A stretch of DNA of 64,000 nucleotides from Ignelater luminosus. Its lineage: Eukaryota; Arthropoda; Insecta; Coleoptera; Elateridae. This document shows positions 1 through 12,860 of the stretch, in pieces. Location of the stretch: the NCBI GenBank assembly GCA_011009095.1, contig VTPC01000861.1:55732-119731 (forward strand). The letters run 5' to 3'. How positions within the stretch are numbered: the first letter of the stretch is position 1; each line of letters starts with the position of its first letter. A model generated the notes under the pieces. It saw nothing but the letters and a program-made list of their open reading frames with translations. It was not told the origin of the DNA and did not search any database. Position numbers and translations under genes: made by a program.

Positions 1-288
1 GGAGGTAGAAGAAACAATAATAACACACCCCAACATCACAACAAAAATTCACACTCTAGCTCGCAACAAAGCAAGCATTCAAAGGGGAATAATCGTCGTC
101 AAAACCAGGATAACCAGAATCATCATAGAAAAAGAACAAATAACCGACGATGGCAACGAAATAACCGCACTAGGAACATAAACAGTATTCAGTTCGAAAA
201 TAATGTACAAATAGAAGCAGTGGAAGATTTAAACGAGACCCAGAAAGCAACTGCAACCCGAGTTGTTTGCACCAGCGAGTTACATTAA
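1..288 (+). pseudogene. gag C-terminal (nucleocapsid-like) fragment
   Basis: Frame 1 is open from the window edge to a TAA at 286-288. The peptide is extremely rich in Asn, Gln, His, Arg and Lys (for example HHRKRTNNRRWQRNNR) and then becomes acidic. No CCHC zinc knuckle is seen. This is typical of basic nucleic-acid-binding gag tails in insect gypsy-like elements (family knowledge). The next block, the protease, begins in frame 3 immediately across the stop, which fits a gag/pol frameshift or a later lesion. Confidence 0.55.
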
Positions 289-669
289 ACCTCCACAACA
301 TTAAGAAAATCTCTCAAGACAGTATCATAGATGATGTACCAGCAGCTGTTTTTTTATTACCTACGAAATTTTTAGTGGACTCAGGAGCCTCTGTTTCCGT
401 CCTGAAGTTGCGAGTCAGCTAACGTGCAACTAACGAATGCATCAGGGCACCGATTAAGGGTTGTTGGCTCTACCACGGTAAACGGAGGACTGCTTAAACA
501 CGAAGACAATTGTTCTTATACATTTGTAATATGCGATAATTCGCTTAATATAGAGGCTGATGGCATCCTTGGTCGAGATTTTCTACACTTTCACAAAGCC
601 ATACAAAAATATGGAGAAAATTATTTAGAAATGTGGGGTCATAAAATATTAATATATAATCTAACATGA
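285..669 (+). pseudogene. Retropepsin-like aspartic protease, frameshifted
   Basis: The catalytic motif DSGASVSVL is encoded at 378-404 in frame 3. That frame ends at a TAA at 420-422. The rest of the domain continues in frame 1 from 424 and contains GILGRDFL, the conserved flap/C-terminal motif of retroviral-type proteases. The enzyme would process the gag-pol polyprotein. The frame change next to the active site makes this copy non-functional. The methionine at 424 is an internal codon, not a start. Confidence 0.7.
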
Positions 670-973
670 AAAAGTAGACTACCATTACAAATGTGCATTA
701 AAGGGTAAGAACAGTATATATAAGTGAAAACAGGAAAACTAAGGAAATCTTTCCAAAGATTACGATAATCAAGAAGTGAAGATGAGCCAGATGATGTTCC
801 CTTTCATATAGGCTATCAAGAAAGGAAAAAAATTTATAAAGCGAATAAAGAATTGGACTTTATAGAGAAAAAGTTAAAAGAAGAACAAAGAGTCACAATA
901 AAGGATCCAGACCGAATTGAGCAATATTTAGAGACTCCAAAAGAGGAGAAATCTTGCCAATCTATTTCAATAG

Positions 974-1339
974 CCTATAAATAATACCACTGAAAAGAAT
1001 ACTGCAACAATAAAATTAGCAGAGAAGTGCAAAATACCTGCCCAGACGGAAATCTATGTGCCAGTCGTGTTACAAAGCAAACTAAGTGGTAAATTTCTTT
1101 TAGTAAAAACAAACAACTCACTTGGCAATGAGATACTGGTAGCAAGGACTATCATTAAAAATAAGCCACAAGTGTTTCTGCGATTGCTAAACTTAAGCGA
1201 CCATGCTGTTAACCTAAGAAAAAATCAAGACATTGCCATTGCGGAAGTAATAACAACAGAAGACATGCATCACTCCACCATTCTTCATCTATCAAAACAC
1301 CTAACACTTTTACATACAACTTCGAGTTATCACATTTAG
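974..1339 (+). pseudogene. Gypsy-type pol linker between protease and reverse transcriptase
   Basis: This frame reads through a segment resembling the conserved region just upstream of reverse transcriptase in Ty3/gypsy pol: a block like KIPAQTEIYVPV, then a hydrophobic stretch, then LLNLSDHAVNLRKNQDIAIA, matching the general pattern of 'LN.S...V.L..G..IA' (family knowledge). It ends at a stop shortly before the reverse transcriptase block. The lysine/glutamate-rich stretch at 780-940 in another frame may be the degenerate preceding part. Confidence 0.55.
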
Positions 1340-1361
1340 ATGAATACATCAAAAATCTGGT

Positions 1362-1487
1362 GTTGGAATTGCTTCAGTAATACCAGGACAAGGTGAAAGA
1401 GAACTGTCAAGTACTGTCAGGCTTAAACATGATATAGGCACTGAAGATTTACCACCAGTACAAAGTGGTGGTGGGTTACATAGTTGA
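1362..1487 (+). pseudogene. Start of reverse transcriptase domain, truncated
   Basis: A short open stretch contains LKHDIGTEDLPPVQ, which corresponds to the 'H.I.TGD..P' motif that opens gypsy-type reverse transcriptases. Homology stops within about ten residues, followed by a TGA at 1485-1487. No YADD-like catalytic motif follows, so the element is truncated here. Confidence 0.5.
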
Positions 1488-4400
1488 TACCTTGAAACAA
1501 GAACAGCAATGTAGGATACCATGATTGATTTTTTGACCCAAACTTCAAACGTATAGTATCAGTCTTTTGAAAGACAAGACACCTTTCCTTAGTAGTATGT
1601 CCAGACCTTCTTGGTCTCTGACGCTATGAGACCTAGTAGTATTAGACGCTTTTACTTTGATACCTGTATACAACAAATTTATTTAAAAAAGTATTTAAAA
1701 TTCAACAGAATTTTTGAATCCAAAAGGAAAAAGGTAGAGAACTAGAATTATATAAACTAGAATTATATAAACTAGAATTAGTCGAAAAGATATTGATCTG
1801 ACAACAAAAAAAGCTTGGTTAAGTTTACAGTTCTTTATTGAATGTAGGCACTAGAACTTCTAATTTGTTTAGATAATTCGATGTCAGCATTTATAATATA
1901 TTCCAAAACTCTGAAAGGCCAAAATAAGTAACACACTACATATAAGTTGCATAATATTATGTAAGATATATTTTTGAGGACTCAGTTCACAGAAGACATA
2001 TCTGAACATATACAACGCTTCTAGAAAATAGTTTTTACATTATAGATTTGTCAAAATAAATTCAATTCACAGGTTCAAAGAAAGTCAGACCTGTTATGAT
2101 ATACATTAAACACAATTTTGGCTTCGATCTTTCAGAACTTTTACATTTAATGTTGGATGAAAAGGCCATAGCAAACGTGTTGGTTATAATAATTAAAAGG
2201 GATTCTTTAAAACATATCGCAAACCACACAACAAGGAGGAGCGATACAGAATGAGTTCGTCTTAAAAACAATCAGAAGAATTCTATCTACTACATATATG
2301 ACAAACAAGTGGGAAAACCTTAGATTCGTATACGCAGTAGCGTTCGGTAAACATATAAACGTGTTTTTATTTCCTAAGATGTTTAATTCTAGAAGCTATT
2401 TTTATAAACATTAAGTTCTGGTGTATATTTCAGCAAAATACAAAATACTAGTAGACGAGGAATTAAAAAAGAATAAAAGATTAACGAAAATGAACTATTA
2501 TGAAAATGAATTTCTTCTGTATACTTTTGTGTTATAATTAAAAATCTCTATAGAAATTGAACAATATCTATCGTTCGATGACATAGCTACAATTTAAGAT
2601 AAAACATTTTTCAATAAAAATAAAAATCAGCAAACATCTCTAGATTGTAATATAAAATATTACATAATTACAAAATTTTATTTCTAAGTAATACATATAA
2701 CGAAGATTAATGAATTTAGAAAATACAAACGATGGTAAACATATATAAGAAAACCTGCAATCTAATCTTCTAAAAATATAACATGACAGAAATATAAAAA
2801 AGATAAAGATAACATTATGAGGTAATAGAAGATGAGATACCGCAAAAGAATTAAAAACAGTATACCGCACATTACACTTCCTTCTTATCATTATAGGCAT
2901 ACCGCAAAGGAGGGATTACGTTAAAAATAAGTATCACCAATTACTTCCTTTTTTTCGGAGACAAACATCCTCCTAGTAACAAAATATTATGATTTGATAT
3001 CTAATTAACTATCGCAAAGGAAATCAATTCTTCCATCAAAGATTTAAAATATTCTTTTCGTACGGAACTGATGAGTGGGTGCAAAAAATCTTATTTTTAG
3101 GAATCGTATAGTACTACTTATTTGCAGATTGGCTCAAATAACAATATGTATAAAATAATAAAAAGTGACGTGACTTTATTTTCTTTGCATTTTTGGGGCG
3201 ACTTGTGGAAGAAATCAAATTTTCTGAAAGATTTTTGTTTACTTAAAGAGATGTGCCATCAGGTGAAAGTAACTTCTGCAGCTGTAACAATTTTGAGTTT
3301 TTCATTCGTTAAGGTTAAAGAAAATCTCTTTACGGTAATTTTCGTTTCAATTTATTACTGCCTAAGGATGGAACCTTGAATTTCCGAAACATACAACAGC
3401 GCCTCCAACCACACTTTGTAATGAAAAGCATTTTGCGGACGACTGGGCGATTTATTTGCTGTTTCAAAGTAAGTACAGATTATAGAAATCGATGCTGGGT
3501 AGAAACAACCTCTCATTCTAATTTTGCGTTTTATCTTATAATTAATAATAAAACTTGGATAAGGAGACTGGTAATCGTTACTCATGAACCTTTTTTGTAT
3601 TTTTCCTGACATTTTATTGAAATAGAAACACAGATTTAGCAATAGCATTGCTAGATGGTAGTTTACCTAAAATGTGAATTTATTGATTTTATAGTAACAT
3701 AATGTTCATGTCAGGGTAACCACACCATATGAATGATGAGGTCAGAACATGACGCCGACACTTTGACAGTCGCAATGGGACTAACCGCGCCTACGCTAAG
3801 TACTATATTAAATGCAACTTTAATAAATACAGAAAACACCAAAAATAGACAAAAAATACAATTTAATAATAAACTCTCACTAAATTTTGTGAAGAAGTAT
3901 CGTTAAGCAGAATACTTTGTATTCTACTTGATGATTTAGAAATAATAATCAAGGACATTAATCTTCAAAAGCATTCGAATGCACAAAGAATGTTATTATT
4001 CAATAGTAGCTTTTATGGATTTACATTGCAATTCTGAGACTAAAAAAAGTTTTATAACCTTTTGTTAGTTTATACTTATAAGTACAAACGAATGATTCTC
4101 TTCATCGTTTACTAATAGATGAAAGAGTAGCTAATTTGTCAACTATGACAAATGTAGTAGTAGTTTTAGATAGTATCGAGACGATCAATGCCGATAATAA
4201 ATAATGCATATGGAAAGACAAGCTATTTGCTATTACAAGTACAAATGTTAAATAGCTCTAAAGAGAACGGCGGAAGTTTTTAAACATAATTTGAAATAAA
4301 TGTTGTACCTACTATTATACATAGCTATCAAGAAAACTTACATCTTTTACTGGTATTACCATATTTGAAGACATCGGCGTTATGTTAGTGAACCTGTGTT

Positions 4401-7400
4401 TGTTTCGTTTTTTTTGGATTCTACAATAAAATGGGTTTATAGGGGAATATAGTTGGTTAAAATATATCTTTTGCAACACTCAAATTTCTCACAATTCAAG
4501 GTTATACGATGTGTGCGTGACCTACACCAACAAAGTCTGGTATACTAGTCACGCTCCCTTTCAGTCGTCTGCTTTAGGGGTAGAGTTAGTACCATTCCTA
4601 CATTCTAGGGATTTAGAGATTTAAATTTATGTTACACTAAAATATTTCATAGATTTTACGAGTTAAGTTATTAGTCATTTCATACTATTTAGTTTTCTGT
4701 CGTTTATGGTAACTGCAGAAATTATTTTTTATTTTGTAGGTATGGAAATATAAAAATGAAAAAAAATAGAAATAAGTTCATATAGGTAGCTAATATTTAT
4801 CTTTAAGTTCATTTAACAAATTTCAATTCAGTTTGTTTCATTATGCCATATTCGTGTACTTAGCTTAAATAGCAGAGCACAGCCTGCCCTTTACCTTACG
4901 CGTATAGCGTTTCTACAGCAAATAATTCCTCACCGCTAAATTCGAATTCGGAACGGATGTAAATAAGTAACAGATGATCTAATGAATGGAACTGGTATTT
5001 GGAACAAAAGTAAACGCAAGAAATTATAACTCCTTTGCGGTTAGTCTGTAATGTGTTGCTGTTACTCCTTACTGGAATCTTTTCTGTATGGTAAAAGATT
5101 ATAAAAGTTGAGCGTGTCATATTAAAAGGATACCAAAAAATGTACAGATAATCAAGTTTGAGGTAAATACCAGAATCAGTGATTTATAGCTGTACAAGCA
5201 GTCAAAGTGGCACGGAAATCGAGATTAGTAAAAAACGAAGAATCAAGATTATTTAAGACACATTAGCAAACATAAAAAACCAAGGCAATACATTGCCATA
5301 GAAAGTTCAAAACATTCACTCACATGAACAGAATATTTGCAAACAAAACCAAACAGTCAAGGAATGGTAATGGAATCTTGTCAAAGTTCTGACTGGAGAA
5401 AACAAAAATAATAATCCAGTTGTCAAAAGCCTAAACAAAACAAAGTTAACGGTAAAAACCCATATAGTAGCCGAGACCAATAGTTCAACTTTTTAATCGG
5501 AATCTGTACACGAAGTGCAGCCATAAACAGAAATACACCAATAGCATTTTGTAGAGAAGCTTTGAATTTTTCCAATTTCAACAAAGTCTGACATTGACAT
5601 ACCGAACATTAGAAAGAAGAAACAAAGTCTACTTTTACATATTTTTATTTAATCAGATCTCTCTTCACTGATCTACAATAAACCATATGTACTGTGTTTC
5701 CTAATGTAACTATTCGCAAATTTAAATGTTTGGGTTCGATTTCACTGGATTTTGAGCATTAAATTTTTAGTAAAGCTTGTCTTTCTAATTTTTTGGAATG
5801 CTTTCAAAAAATACTTGTTTTGCCATCAGCATCTCTCTTTCTCATTCGCGTTTTTTATCGTAAATCAGTGAAAGCTAATGCAGAATATAAAAGAATGCAT
5901 GACAATACGCCGTTGTATACCTTCTCAAGGCAATTTTTCTATATCCAGTTTCCCATCTTGGTTGTAAGCTGTAACTTTTTTATCACTTAAGATTTGCTTT
6001 GTTTTTTACTTTGTAATCGTTCAAATAATTAAAAGCAAAACTGTCCATGTTGTCTAACAACATCATACACGGAAATAATCGTGTTTGAACATTAATACAT
6101 GGACATAATTTAGTAAACGTACCAGAACCCCTTAATGTTAGCCAATTCAAAATAATAGGTGATACACTTTAACAAATGACAAATCCGTATCATTACTAAA
6201 ATTTTTCAAATCAAACTATTCTTCTCGATATTAAATATTTTATCGAGCACTGTACAAATTCATGTTGATCATTTCCAGGAATCAGCACACGAGAGATTTG
6301 TTTTATATTAACCAGGTATCTATCAGTCTCTGTTGTCACCGTCTCATTAAATATACACATAACATCCTTGCTAGTATTAATAAAATAATTACTAAGCTAA
6401 TAATAGCTTTTGCAATTTCCTAATGAAATATCTTCAGGATATTCGAATGCAAAATTTTAATTCAAAGAACATAATCATAATAAAAATTGATTATGCTCGT
6501 CGCGTTTACACATATGGCAGCTGAATGTTTATTATCGCATTCGCATGGTTTGGGCGGATGCCAAATTGTTTACTTGTGGTTATCTACCTTTATGTAACCT
6601 TGGAGTATTGCTCAATTATGCATTCATTTATTATACCACTATTAGGTATAAAGTTACTACTGTGACTAATTGCCTAACTAAATAAAAGGAGATCAATCAA
6701 CTTTGCAGATCAGAAAAAAAATTGTAAATAGTGAACTTGATCTTATAAAATAATAATAGAACACATTCTTCCTTCTATTGTTTACGCTGTAACATAGTAA
6801 ACAGAATAAATTAATAAATATGTCAAAATCAAGGAAGAGAAATTAAATTATAGTACAATTGAAACAATTCAAAAGAATGTCCTCAACACGTACTAAACAT
6901 ATTTTATGACACGTGCATTTTAACGTGAATATTTTCAACAATCAAGCAGCGTTTAACAACTATCATCACGTTAATCTGACAATGCCGCATCTCTTTTTTT
7001 ACTTGAGGTCTTTGCACCGCCACTCCTTAACACCATGTTACATATTTCGCATGTATGATCTATGCAACAATTGTCTTTAGTGAATGAGTCATAATGGATT
7101 CTCAAATAAATATTATCCCATTAAAGCCAGTAGCAATAAAAGCGTCGATATTGCTCTTGAAGAAACAAAACGGTTTTCCGATTTGTGAAAAGAAAAGGAA
7201 AATCTGAAATTTCGTTCTGATATAGGAACCTAAAATGAAATTGAAATAACTTATCTATTCCATCGATTTTATTTCTATGGTTTTTTAAAAAAAATTAATT
7301 CAATATACTTGCCTAATTTATAATTTTAATCAAGTTTTACTGTGTTTATTCATTTTCTACACATGCAAATTATGCCCGTAAGTTAGTAATCATTATAAAG

Positions 7401-8320
7401 TGTGTAGTATCGTATATAAATGAAAGACGACAATATCCATTTAAAGCTATTACGAGTACATCTGAATTGAATAAAATTGCAATTAGGTTTAGAATTACAC
7501 ATTGTTAAAGAGTGTATAAAAGCTGTGTTGGTTTGCATTTGTGAGATATCGATCAAAAAACTGATCATACGAATCCAGAGATTTCTTTAGAAAAATCATA
7601 CTTTACGGATATCTTTGGTAAAATTAGTTTTTAATTACAATATCAAAACCAGGAGAAAAAGATAGTAAAGGTTCAAATTTTGCTATCATTAATCAATTGT
7701 ATCCATTTATCAAAGAAATCTCAACAGTCTGAAGTTTATATTGCCGAAGCCAAAGGAAAAAACTTGCAACCCAATGTTACAGCTTCGTTCGAATGATAAA
7801 ACCTTGATACCTTGTTAGAGAAAGTTAAGATATCACAAAAAGAATAAAGAAGGGTGTCTATAGACTGGTTCAGAATAGGTTTCTATATATGAACTCTTTT
7901 GGAGACTGAAGCACGACTTTTTTAATATGCAAATAACTTTAAGAAGTAAAGGTACATTTAACCTTAAATTTCAGCAAAAGATGTGAACGATCTAAACAAA
8001 AATCAACCACACTTAGATTTTCAGTTGATTTTCTCGGATACCCTTGGTTCAAACTTTATCTGTAGTCGAGATCAACTGTTTACAACAGTCTTAACTGACA
8101 AAGTAGTAGAACATTTTGTTTAAAAAGGTTTATTATTGTACAGTAGCTTGAATTTAGGTAGTACACTAAGTTATTAAAGAAATGTGCAATTTATAAAACA
8201 AGTACAATAATGTCATGATGACAATGTAACTCTCAAAATGCAGGCTTGCTAGTACTTTTATACCTTGATAGGGTAACGTCTAACAAAAATTTCGCTTTAT
8301 GATACACAGAAATATTACTT
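1488..8320. other. AT-rich non-coding stretch, no gene recognised
   Basis: Stops are frequent in all six frames, and the short open frames show no domain or splice-bounded structure. The only simple repeat noted is at 1741-1780. The part around 3720-3800 and 4500-4600 is locally less AT-rich but shows no coding frame. Confidence 0.6.
1741..1780. repeat. 15-bp tandem repeat, about 2.7 copies
   Basis: The unit ACTAGAATTATATAA is present twice in full, followed by a partial third copy, with no mismatches between copies. Confidence 0.9.
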
Positions 8321-8321
8321 T

Positions 8322-8381
8322 AACCCGTACGGAAAAGTTTTCCTCACGGTAATATTATCGTGGAGGTCTTTTCCATGGGTT
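8322..8381. repeat. 60-bp imperfect palindrome (hairpin)
   Basis: Arms starting AACCC and GGAAAAG on the left are mirrored by CTTTTCC and GGGTT on the right. The centre is CACGGTAATATTATCGTG. Short bulges interrupt the arms. It could fold as a hairpin in DNA or RNA. No gene is next to it. Confidence 0.7.
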
Positions 8382-11099
8382 TTCTACACAAGTTGGTCAT
8401 AGAGAAAGTGTGATGCGTAACATGTGCAAAAAGCACTTTTCGCACTCGTTGCACAATATACTAAATCATAATAAAGTAATAAACTATGGCGATCGAATTA
8501 ACTTCGGTGTGTGACGGTCGCCAATTCCTACTTGATTTTTTTTATAGAGAATAACATTATTTTATTAATTATTGATCTTTACCACAAATCGTACAGGAAA
8601 AGCTAATCTTTACAGATTTGTTCGGCTTTATTAGAAGCACATCTTGGGCAAACTATAGATTCTGAGTATCTTATTCTAACAACTAATGATGAAAACATCG
8701 TAATAGGTGTTTTTGGGTGGTCCCATTTGTACAATCAGACTGATCCAAAACAATCATACATACATCATGGACAAGATTAATTCGCCGTTTTTCATGCTAT
8801 GTCAATGTGATCATACAATTTTTCTCTCCTTTTTGTTAGCCATAACTTCAGCCTTAGAAATAGTAACAAATAATAAAGCCAATTAGTTTGCATTTGTGTT
8901 TCAAAAGTGTAATGAATTTGCTTTTATAAATATTCCTACTATTAGTGTGCATGTTAAATTATCTTAAAACACAAGATTAGGTGTCAATGAATGTTTGATA
9001 AGCAATGGAGAATTTCGTGAGAAAGGTCAAGAAAGTGATACAAAGTATTTTAAGTAGAAGACTGCGATTAAGGTTGAAAGTTCATGAGAAACTGTACAAG
9101 GACTTTATTAAACCACATCTCTAACAATTAGAGGTTACTAAAGAATAATAACAGGTACTACTCTGTAACTTCCTAAGTTTTCTAATATTTTTGTGTGCTT
9201 ATCAGGCCATTTTTGAACATTTAGAGCAAACGGATTTAACAGCATTCGGGACCATTTCCAGGTTGTAGCATTAAAAGGTCTTCAATTTGCACATTTTCAT
9301 CTTCATCAAGGTTAGCCAATAAGCCATTGAGGGATCAATCCTGCTTGTTTTTAGCAGTTCGGTATAATTTAAATCAAATGCCCTATAGTGGCAGAAAGTT
9401 TTTGTTGAAATTGCCTAAAGCACTTTCTTGTTAGAATAACAGTACATCAGACGCATACAGCTGTTACCTGTTTCTCTTACACTCGAGTCAATTCTTAAGG
9501 CGAATTGGCAGATTTGCAGTGATACTACTTTCAAATAACCAAATCTGTAGTCCAGACGTTCGATAACTGAAGAAGTGTAACCACACTGTCATATCTCGAT
9601 TTGGTCAGTTCTATTACTTTCCATTTTAGGTTTATACGTTTTCTACATGTTTTGGTAGATTGTCAAATTTCTCTATTTTATAGGAATAGTAGTTTCATGG
9701 GAGCTAATTTCTCCTCTGGATTACTTCGAACATATCAAATTAGAAATTATAAAACTCTTGGTTTAAGATAATTGTTTAGTATGAACCCATTTTGGAATAA
9801 CCAAGACCATTTGTTTCAAGCACAGTCAAATGCCTAAATTATTTTTCATTAAATCAAATTAGGAAATGCACATTACTAGGAACCTTCCGATATCGAAACT
9901 AGTAAATAGTAAACAGTCCTAGACGCCAACACATTAAAAAATACTTTTCCCATAGTTTCGACTCCAAAAGCACCTTTTCCCACTGCTTCTTGTAGTTTAT
10001 AACAGCAATTTATAGACGGTTTTCAATTAGTCTTAATTGTCTCCACTTGCCACAGAAGGCTCGAACTGTCAGCTATTAGCTCTCCCACAAGAATTATTTA
10101 GATGGGTGTAATAAGGAAGAAGAGTTGGCAATACTTACAAGACATCTCTTTCTTGCTACATAAACCCTAGTTGAGTAGTACTACGTTTAGAACGCAGTCT
10201 CTGTGTGTAACAAACAATAACGACAGAAAATATAAAATCGAAAAGATCTGAAAAACCAAATGAACCGAGGAATATTTGTAAATGAAAGAATTTATAGTGC
10301 CTAAACATTTGGAAGAAATTTAACAGAAGTCTTGCCCGAATTAAAACTAAAAGATTTCGCAAGAAAATCTAATTCTATAAATGTTGTAAAACATAGGAAA
10401 ATACAAAACATGCAATTACATTAACTAGAGATCAAATAGGCAACACCAAGAAATAGAGGTCGTCTGGAGGTGAAGCGACTTGGTGTACTGAAAATTTCGG
10501 GTTCTAAACAATCCTATTGTTGTTGCAATTAATTAGCCTAGCATACTACTGATTAAATTTGAACTAAAGCTGAAATCAAGGAATTGATTTGTAAAACTTT
10601 ACTGTAGGTATAAGTAAATATTATTTTTTCCAAATTATTCGTAAATCATTCGTATATACTCAAAAAGTATCACAAAAGCATCTAATCAAAAGTAGAAAAG
10701 GAACGTCTTTCTCTCAAATTATATAAGTACTTAAATATATAATAAATTTCAGTAAATACTGGAAGTAGTAATCAAAAGCAAAGTTCAAGGTGTCTTATTC
10801 AACGGTATAAAATAATTATAATTTTTAGGACAGGTTTAATGATATTTTATTACTAAATTAATCATAGGTGTTTTATGATTAATGGACCTTGGTTAGCACA
10901 TAAATTTGCATTGATATGGCAATATTATTGCTATTTCAAGAAAAACTTAAGTATGTTGCGACGCGTACAAGATTTCTGTTTAAATGAAATGACACTCTTT
11001 TTGCACGTATCGTTAATGTATTTTTATGAAAACTCAATAAATTGCTGTCAAAAGTGTTATTATTTTTAAACGTTTTATATAAAATAACAATTGATTTAG
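8382..11099. other. AT-rich non-coding stretch, no gene recognised
   Basis: No recognised domain in any frame. A short antisense frame around 9200-9500 contains an acidic stretch, but it is interrupted and gives no family match. Confidence 0.5.
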
Positions 11100-11879
11100 T
11101 AATGTATTTCCCAATTTCAACACAAAACCGGACCGGGCGTTTGTTGGAGATGCACTCATTATCACTAATTAACTCTTTACTCCCCGGTATTACAAATGCT
11201 AAACTAAACGGATAATTAACGAGCCGCTCCCTTCCAGCCCGCTAATTTGCTAAATTACTACTTCTAGAATCACGCTCTTATTGTAATCAATGTTCATCTA
11301 CATTTACGTTATTCCCCATTCTGATCGCAGTAAATTCTGGTGCTTTCAGTTAGCAATAAACATAACATTTTCAGCGCAATTGTTAACAAACCTGAACAAG
11401 AACATATACTGTAAATAATTAGTCTGAACAGCTCCGTCTGTGATAAATTATGTATGCAAGCGACACCTTGACTTGACACTGCTCATAATCCGCGGTTAAT
11501 CGCTGTCTTCTTTGCCTCGCGCCCTCTTCTACAGAAAGCGCTGCTCAAGGATAACTTCATATTCCCGTCTTCACTTGGACACATCCTCATTAACATATCA
11601 GTAGCGGTTGTGTAACATTCGCATGCATCGTAGTAGACATGTTTTATGTAAGTACCTTATGCTTCTCACTCGTTAGTGTTTGCGCTCGCTTATTCACAAT
11701 TTATTCAACAAAGCAATTCAGGATTACAAAAATCCTTTTACCGAACTACTTAATGAAGGCGTAGGAAGAGCGCGCAAGCAATATTCCTTGATTTACATTC
11801 TCAGTTGTATTTTAAATTATAAAAATCAGTAACAGCTTGTAATTGCAAAAAGGAACGTGTACGACCTTAACCTGGATAG

Positions 11880-11960
11880 CACCTCGTGGGGGCGTTTCGC
11901 TGCAGGCCGTCGTCGTCGCCCGGCGCCTTCGTAGCCTTTTGTTCGCCCTCAGACTACTGC
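11880..11960. other. Small GC/CpG-rich island
   Basis: An ~80-base block with repeated CGTCGTCGTCGCCCGGCGCC-type sequence stands out from an AT-rich background. On the minus strand a frame starting SEGEQKATKAPGDDDG runs up to a GTTAAG that could be a splice donor, but other frames are open as well, so coding status is undecided. Confidence 0.35.
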
Positions 11961-12768
11961 AGGCGCCACACAGACTTTGGGTTTCAGATTAATGGATCAT
12001 TTTTCTTCCCTCTCCAGAAACGTAACACCAACTCTTCTTACTCTACCTAAAGAAAGTACCTCAAAAAAATAAAACATATGATCTACGAAATCTCGAGCGC
12101 GTGTCTGCGATTAATAATACAATCGCAACTTTTCTGCTTTCTCGGGGACGGAATGAACATGAACAGCCGTCTAAGCCATTTTAATCCGCGGCGAGTTGTA
12201 AAAACTCGAAACAGCAATTGCAGTAAAGTATCAGAAACTATCTTGTTCTCTTCCAACTTTTGTTCATAAAAATCAAACCGTTCTGGAATGGAACTGATAA
12301 CTCAATATCTAATCACATTTGGTCGTATCTGGCGGCGATAACTCCACTGACCAACGATCTCGGAGGTCATAACAGGGGATACAAAGGGCAAGCTTCTCTT
12401 AATGGGCTACCTTGCCATGCTTCACCAACCCCCGTTTGTAAAGATGGCATAGGCTGATAATGTCACATATCTCCTTGCAGAGGAGCTTCAATAAAAATTC
12501 GCTATACTTCAAACGAAATGTATGAATGATTGTAGTTTTTCTTGAAAATGGGCTAGTATAAAAGCGAATGACGTCGGAATTTTGCGAAATGTGGACGCCG
12601 CGTTTAAGAGGGTGCATATATAGAGGGTTTGATTCATTTATATGGTGAATCCACTACAGACTTGCGGATGAAACCATCAAATAGGTAATGGGGCGCTGCA
12701 CATGGCGCCACGTGCGAACGCTACTAATGTATGCTCCTAGATTACGATATTAGGATCCGGAAAGCGGA

Positions 12769-12800
12769 TATAAAACACGGTAGGGCAAGCATCCATCATT
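12769..12800 (+). promoter_or_regulatory. Possible core promoter (TATA box with initiator-like site)
   Basis: TATAAAA at 12769-12775 lies in a GC-richer context and is followed about 27 bases later by TCATTA, close to the arthropod initiator TCAKTY. No transcript or coding start is visible downstream, so chance occurrence in AT-rich DNA cannot be excluded. Confidence 0.2.
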
Positions 12801-12860
12801 AATCACCGGCAATTGTGAGAACATCGATTACCGAGACGAGCTCTTCTCAACTTGTCGAGT

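Larger units (their letters stand above)
1..1487 (+). mobile_element. Degenerate Ty3/gypsy-like LTR retrotransposon (gag-pol remnant)
   Basis: Four successive blocks in the order expected for a Ty3/gypsy gag-pol are seen: a basic Asn/Arg/His-rich nucleocapsid-like gag end, an aspartic protease with DSGAS and ILGRDFL motifs, the protease-to-reverse-transcriptase linker, and the first residues of the reverse transcriptase domain. The blocks lie in different frames and are separated by stops, so the copy is dead. The left end is cut by the window edge. The right end stops just after the start of the reverse transcriptase; no integrase, RNase H or LTR is visible to the right. A BEL/Pao origin is less likely given the spacing and the linker. 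Confidence 0.75.
11100..12860. other. GC-richer non-coding region, possible regulatory DNA
   Basis: This stretch has several blocks clearly richer in G+C and CpG than the surroundings: 11120-11270 with TAATTA-type homeodomain core motifs, 11880-11960, 12330-12480 and 12690-12860. Because GC-rich DNA opens all frames, none of the frames here is convincing as coding sequence. A cluster of regulatory elements or an untranslated first exon is possible. This is inference from composition only. Confidence 0.3.

Noticed and set aside
4363..4380. TTTGAAGACATCGGCG as a stray end of the DUF7869-like element
   Set aside because: Similarity covers about 14 bases only and does not continue into the CAAAAAGG part of the repeat.
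5731..5760. tRNA-like GGTTCGATTTCACT stretch
   Set aside because: No matching acceptor, D-arm or anticodon-arm pairing could be found upstream.
8322..8381. CRESS-virus-like replication origin
   Set aside because: No Rep gene or capsid remnant nearby, and the nonanucleotide ends in T rather than C; kept only as a palindrome.
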